A DNA stretch of 9,202 bases from Gammaproteobacteria bacterium. GTDB taxonomy: Bacteria; Pseudomonadota; Gammaproteobacteria; SZUA-229. Below, piece after piece: positions 5,915-9,202 of this stretch. The stretch is from NCBI GenBank assembly GCA_027858635.1, contig JAQICG010000153.1, forward strand, positions 1 to 9,202. The letters run 5' to 3'. The position numbers and the translations under genes were made by a program. The first letter of the stretch is position 1. Every line of letters begins with the position of its first letter. The notes below the pieces were generated by a model. It ran no database searches. It saw only the letters and a program-made list of their open reading frames with translations, and was not told the DNA's origin.

Positions 5915-5940
5915 AGAACAGGGTAATAAAATAAACGAAT

Positions 5941-7218
5941 ATGACAACCGTAACCTTAGCCTTAATTATTCTTGCTGCGATTCTTGCACAGGTTGCTGTT
6001 GTGATGCTGTCAGGGCTTTATCGCCGTAAGCGCCAGTGTCGAGATCTGGACGAGGCAATACAGGGTGCTGAGAATATATCGAAGCCCAGTACACCAACGG
6101 GTTCTGCTGCTGAATCGTTTACAGATAATCCTCACCGGGATGGTTTTAAAGAGTTTGTCGTACAACGTCGGGAGATAGAAGACGGCAACAACTCTATCTG
6201 CTCCTTCTATCTGGTGCCGGCTGATGGTAAACCCCTCGCCAGCTTTAGACCCGGTCAATTCCTCACCTTCAAGCTGCAGATTGAAGACCCGCGCAACCGT
6301 GAATTAAAATCCGTGGTGCGTTGCTATTCCCTCTCAGACGCCCCCCGACCCGACTACTACCGGGTATCGATCAAACGGATTCCCGCACCAGTCGACCAGC
6401 CTGATGTGCCAGCCGGCCTCTCTTCCAGTTTCTTTCATGACCATGTGCAGCAGGGCAGCCGACTTCTGGTTAAAGCGCCATCCGGTCATTTCCACCTGAT
6501 GGACGATGAGCCACTGCCCATTGTGTTGATTGGCGGCGGTATTGGTATCACGCCGATGTTAAGCATGCTTAATACCGTACTGGAGAGTGGCATTAAGCGT
6601 GAGATATGGCTCTATTATGGTGTATGCAATGGTAATGAGCACATCATGAAAACGCATCTGCAAACGCTGGCGAGAACCCACGACAACTTCCACCTGCACG
6701 TTTGTTACAGCGCGCCCAATGACAATGATGTGGCAGGCATTGATTATCAACACAACGGCCAGGTGGCTATTCCACTGCTGCGCAACACCATCAAACTGAT
6801 GCGCTACCAGTTCTATATCTGTGGCCCCAGGGCGATGATGGAAAGCCTGGTTCCCGGCCTGGAGGACTGGGGTGTGGATAGCCGTGATATTTACTATGAA
6901 TCATTTGGCCCCGCCTCACTCATCAAACACGAGAAAGTAGCGCAAACAGCGACCGCCACGCAGCCCATCACCGTCACCTTTAGTCGATCCGGAAAAAGCA
7001 TTCCCTGGGACGTTTCTGCCGATTCATTATTGGCATTTGCCGAGGCCAACGATATCGACGTGGCGTCGGGTTGCCGTGCTGGCAGTTGCGGCGCCTGCCA
7101 GACGCCCGTTAAATCTGGCGAGCTCGACTATAACCAGGAACCGGATGCTGATATAGTGCCGGGGTACTGTCTGCTGTGTATTTCTACACCAAAAAGCGAC
7201 CTTACATTGGACGCATAA
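5941..7218 (+). CDS. Membrane-anchored FAD/NAD(P)H oxidoreductase with C-terminal [2Fe-2S] domain
   Basis: A 425-residue flavin reductase predicted to move electrons between NAD(P)H and a one-electron carrier. Residues 5-25 form one membrane anchor; the following RRKR (28-31) puts the rest in the cytoplasm. A ferredoxin-NADP reductase-like module follows, closest in style to the reductase half of flavohaemoglobin: FAD-binding RCYS (127-130), SLSDAPRPDYYRVSIKR (130-146), PAGLSSSFFHDHV, the nucleotide-binding GGGIGITPML (198-207) and YICGPRAMM (292-300). The C-terminal part (about 341-425) is a plant-type ferredoxin domain with ligands C378-x4-C383-x2-C386 and C413. No globin domain is present. 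It is first of three tightly spaced genes; the next start is 10 bases after its stop. No strong Shine-Dalgarno precedes the ATG, but a later start would remove the anchor. NADH versus NADPH preference is not evident. Confidence 0.93.
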   Translation: MTTVTLALIILAAILAQVAVVMLSGLYRRKRQCRDLDEAIQGAENISKPSTPTGSAAESFTDNPHRDGFKEFVVQRREIEDGNNSICSFYLVPADGKPLASFRPGQFLTFKLQIEDPRNRELKSVVRCYSLSDAPRPDYYRVSIKRIPAPVDQPDVPAGLSSSFFHDHVQQGSRLLVKAPSGHFHLMDDEPLPIVLIGGGIGITPMLSMLNTVLESGIKREIWLYYGVCNGNEHIMKTHLQTLARTHDNFHLHVCYSAPNDNDVAGIDYQHNGQVAIPLLRNTIKLMRYQFYICGPRAMMESLVPGLEDWGVDSRDIYYESFGPASLIKHEKVAQTATATQPITVTFSRSGKSIPWDVSADSLLAFAEANDIDVASGCRAGSCGACQTPVKSGELDYNQEPDADIVPGYCLLCISTPKSDLTLDA

Positions 7219-7227
7219 GGAATAGCC

Positions 7228-7806
7228 ATGGAACGATCACTCATACGTAAAGAAGTTGCCCCCTTCCTGAACATGTTCGGTGCCCTTATTCTGGCGACGG
7301 CCATCATTGATGCATTGCTGCACCAGTTCGATTTTGTCTGGATTGGGCGCTGGCTGGGCATCCCTGGCGTCATTCTGATTTTGTTGTCATTTTTCTATTC
7401 TATGCGCAAGCGTAAAAAAATCAGCTTTGGCAAACCCAAGACCCTGCTTGTTCTGCATGAAACCCTGACCTGGCTAGGTGCGTTGATGATCCTGGTTCAC
7501 GCCGGCATCCATGTCTATACCATCCTGCCATGGCTGGCACTGCTTGCTATGCTGATCAATGTCATCAGCGGTATGACCGGCAAGTACCTGCTGGATCGCT
7601 CGCGCCGCTTCCTGGCAGACAAGAAGGAATTCTATGCGCAACAAAGTTTGTCGGAGGAGGCGATCGAAAAGAAACTGTTCTGGGATGCCACTACCTTCGA
7701 CCTGATGAAAAAATGGCGTGCGGTCCACCTGCCAATCACACTGGCCTTCGCCGTGCTTGGCATCACGCATATCCTGAGTATCTTTCTGTTCTGGGAATGG
7801 AAATGA
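7228..7806 (+). CDS. Five-helix membrane protein, probable di-haem cytochrome b
   Basis: A 192-residue integral membrane protein with hydrophobic segments at about 13-31, 43-59, 76-97, 99-118 and 168-189. I do not recognise a named family. Helix 3 carries H77 and H91 and helix 5 carries H167 and H181; both pairs are 14 residues apart, as in helices holding two stacked haems b (cytochrome bc1, and closely in ferric reductases/NADPH oxidases). Positive-inside reasoning (RKRKK at 60-64 and the basic 118-164 loop cytoplasmic) places H77 with H167 near the cytoplasmic face and H91 with H181 near the periplasmic face. H95 and H32 are spare. AAGGA at 7217-7221, over the stop of the reductase gene, is the ribosome binding site; the 3' end overlaps the cytochrome c gene by 4 bases (ATGA). 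Haem binding is inferred from the histidine geometry. Confidence 0.82.
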   Translation: MERSLIRKEVAPFLNMFGALILATAIIDALLHQFDFVWIGRWLGIPGVILILLSFFYSMRKRKKISFGKPKTLLVLHETLTWLGALMILVHAGIHVYTILPWLALLAMLINVISGMTGKYLLDRSRRFLADKKEFYAQQSLSEEAIEKKLFWDATTFDLMKKWRAVHLPITLAFAVLGITHILSIFLFWEWK

Positions 7807-8594
7807 AAAACAACACCGTCATCATCATTGTTGCAATTAATCTGGTCGTGCTAGTGCTGCTGGCAATATTTTTTCCACAGCTAATGATCAGCCCGGGCAA
7901 GCCCATTAATGCCCATGCCGAACTTGCCACGGATTGCTTTGCCTGCCACACGCCTTTTATTGGCAGCCCGGCCGCGAAGTGCATCACCTGCCACAAGGTA
8001 GAAGAGATCGGAAAAATAACTACCAAACGCCTGCCAATCGAAAAGGAAAAAAAGAACGTTGCCTTTCACCAAAAATTGATCGAAGACGATTGCGTGTCAT
8101 GCCACAGTGATCACAAGGGCGTGAAGGCTTTTCGCCCCATTAGCCAGTTCTCACACAACCTGCTTGCAGCGACTTTGCAGAAGCAGTGCGATAGTTGCCA
8201 CAGCAATCCAGTTGATGACCTGCATCGCAAGATCAAGGGGAATTGCGGACAGTGTCATACGCAGGATGCCTGGATGCCGGCCACCTTTGAGCATGACAAG
8301 TTCTTCCGCTTCGACCGCGACCATATTACCGAATGTGAAACCTGTCACATAAACAATGACTACGCTAATTACACTTGCTACGGATGTCACGAGCACTCAC
8401 GATCAGAAATTCGTGAGGAGCATGTAGAAGAAGGCATACGAGATTATGAGAACTGTGTGGAATGTCATCGTAGCGGTGATGAAGATGAAGCAAAGCGTAT
8501 CTGGCGCTCCAATGATTTTAATTCGGGTAAGTTAAGGCCCTACGAGACAAACCGGGAAAAAGAAAGTAAACAAAAGCATCGTGATGATGACTGA
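7803..8594 (+). CDS. Membrane-anchored octahaem cytochrome c (class III/c3-like)
   Basis: A 263-residue multihaem cytochrome with eight CxxCH haem-attachment motifs: C45, C60, C97, C129, C148, C178, C192 and C218 are the first cysteines. That is about one haem per 33 residues. Residues 6-26 form an uncleaved-looking signal anchor (VIIIVAINLVVLVLLAIFF), so the haem part is periplasmic. Extra histidines (H38, H89, H104, H118, H141, H164, H174, H198, H207) suffice for bis-His ligation of every haem. The segment CYGCHEHSRSEIREEHVEEG (192-211) and NCVECHRSGDEDEA (217-230) resemble class III cytochrome c family proteins; the acidic/basic tail (about 224-263) has no haem. The start at 7803 overlaps the previous stop (ATGA) and has GGGA six bases upstream. 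The frame stays open back to 7530, but that extension is only a shadow of the upstream gene. It is the likely periplasmic electron outlet or inlet of the operon. Confidence 0.93.
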   Translation: MKNNTVIIIVAINLVVLVLLAIFFPQLMISPGKPINAHAELATDCFACHTPFIGSPAAKCITCHKVEEIGKITTKRLPIEKEKKNVAFHQKLIEDDCVSCHSDHKGVKAFRPISQFSHNLLAATLQKQCDSCHSNPVDDLHRKIKGNCGQCHTQDAWMPATFEHDKFFRFDRDHITECETCHINNDYANYTCYGCHEHSRSEIREEHVEEGIRDYENCVECHRSGDEDEAKRIWRSNDFNSGKLRPYETNREKESKQKHRDDD

Positions 8595-8792
8595 AAAATA
8601 TTTTATTTTCACCAGGCGGCGATGAACTGTAACTGAATTTTACACGGGATGACTCTACTGTGAGGTTCGTTCTGACTCTTTATAATTCACCATTAAACAA
8701 GCAGGGTTTGTGGCGCGAGTTAAGGTCAATGACACATCCGGTTTAAATGACAGATTTATCCTGCTTTATTTTCCATACTAAGAGGATGTGAG
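8595..8792. other. Intergenic region after the redox operon
   Basis: AT-rich, without a recognisable gene or a clear intrinsic terminator. AAGCAGG (8699-8705) and CCTGCTT (8760-8766) are inverted but 54 bases apart. A clear AGAGG (8781-8785) lies seven bases before the ATG of the possible small ORF. Confidence 0.4.
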
Positions 8793-8954
8793 ATGGAAAA
8801 GTTGACTTTTTACGGCGCAATAATAGCATTGGGTCTAGACTCACTACTGTTCAATATTTTCACAAAAGCCCAAACATGGATTACAAAATACATCCTTGTA
8901 TTTTGCCGTTACTCCACCCATCCATGGGTTTCGCCCTGCGGGTCGTGTATATAA
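8793..8954 (+). CDS. Possible small ORF, 53 codons, perhaps a truncated gene
   Basis: ATG 8793 follows AGAGG (8781-8785) at good spacing. The predicted peptide begins with a hydrophobic MEKLTFYGAIIALGLDSLLF and continues to about residue 37, then changes to a Cys/Pro/Ser-rich tail. That tail is encoded by the hairpin array beginning at 8884. The combination of a good ribosome binding site with a tail made of repeat DNA suggests either the 5' stump of a membrane-protein gene cut off by the repeats or a chance ORF. No family is recognised. Confidence 0.35.
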   Translation: MEKLTFYGAIIALGLDSLLFNIFTKAQTWITKYILVFCRYSTHPWVSPCGSCI

Positions 8955-9117
8955 CACACGCTCTAATTCGATCCTGTCGAATTAGTCGGGCCAGCCATAA
9001 AACGGCTGTTCAATATTACAAATACCTTCCCTGGTATTTGCCCTGCTGGGGCTAGCCTAAAATCGGTTATTCAAATTCATTCCATCTTTAGGTTCGTTAA
9101 CGGTGCTTCCGTGCACC
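8884..9117 (-). repeat. Array of hairpins with a shared GGA loop motif
   Basis: Perfect stems succeed one another: 8884-8905 (9 bp, loop TCCT), 8916-8929 (5 bp, TCCA), 8944-8960 (5 bp), 8963-8985 (9 bp, TCCTG), 8992-9008 (5 bp), 9019-9040 (8 bp, TTCCCT) and 9102-9117 (5 bp, TTCCGT). Five loops share TCC, which is GGA on the minus strand. Between hairpins, GCCCTGC-GGG (near 8934 and 9040) and AGCC-taaaa-GGYT (near 8994 and 9053) recur, so the array looks like two diverged larger units. Stem sequences differ while pairing is kept. This is not a CRISPR array: there is no constant repeat with unique spacers. Confidence 0.65.
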
Positions 9118-9157
9118 ACTGCTCCAGAAAAATTTGTCTGCGGTGAATCAGCCATTA

Positions 9158-9202
9158 AACCCCATCACACCCCACCCACACCTCAGCTGCTTTTTTCGCC
9201 GG
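9158..9202 (+). repeat. Dispersed repeat, copy B (runs to window end)
   Basis: Matches 5723-5762 in the same orientation apart from three substitutions and a 4-base insertion; CAGCCA precedes both. It directly follows the hairpin array and may continue past the window edge. Confidence 0.7.

Noticed and set aside
7530..7802. Long N-terminal extension of the octahaem cytochrome frame
   Set aside because: It lies wholly inside the cytochrome b gene in another frame. Starting at 7803 gives a proper signal anchor, a Shine-Dalgarno and an ATGA overlap.
8884..9117. Possible CRISPR array
   Set aside because: Stems differ in sequence and spacing is irregular; there is no constant repeat with unique spacers.

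Overview
The window reads as chromosomal DNA from a gram-negative bacterium, most likely an environmental gammaproteobacterium with multihaem-cytochrome respiration. The assignment rests on protein character (KatG, a membrane chemoreceptor with a W-x-x-F tail, DUF2254, class III-type multihaem cytochrome c) and on several palindromic intergenic repeat families; no rRNA or tRNA gene is present to fix it. All supported genes lie on the + strand.

Layout. 2-793: the 3' end of katG (catalase-peroxidase). 794-1482: non-coding, with a weak hairpin after katG and one copy of an about 83-bp repeat with inverted ends. 1483-2790: a methyl-accepting chemotaxis protein with almost no periplasmic domain and a C-terminal CheR/CheB-docking-like motif. 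2935-3352: a solitary higA antitoxin gene preceded by the last 25 codons of a destroyed higB toxin gene. 3353-3640: scar-like DNA with a hairpin, a second copy of the repeat and a detached third repeat end. 3632-3965: a second solitary antitoxin (HTH_37/XRE type), again overlapping the last codons of a destroyed RelE/HigB-like toxin. 3980-5332: a DUF2254 membrane protein. 5333-5940: a structured intergenic region full of perfect hairpins, ending in the leader of the next operon. 5941-8594: a compact three-gene redox operon. 8595-9202: one possible small ORF, an array of hairpins with a shared loop motif, and a repeat also found at 5723.

The redox operon is the most interesting part. Gene 1 is a membrane-anchored FAD/NAD(P)H reductase with a C-terminal plant-type [2Fe-2S] ferredoxin domain. 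Gene 2 is a five-helix membrane protein whose histidines (H77/H91 and H167/H181, both 14 apart) are placed as in di-haem b-type cytochromes. Gene 3 is a 263-residue membrane-anchored periplasmic cytochrome with eight CxxCH haem sites. Together they describe a continuous electron path from cytoplasmic NAD(P)H through FAD, [2Fe-2S] and two stacked haems b to a periplasmic octahaem protein. This resembles a ferric reductase/NADPH oxidase split over separate polypeptides with a multihaem outlet. The terminal electron acceptor, or the donor if it runs in reverse, cannot be read from the sequence.

The second theme is decay of toxin-antitoxin loci: two unrelated antitoxin genes about 300 bp apart have each lost the toxin except its 3' tail, and mobile-looking repeats lie at or near the breakpoints.
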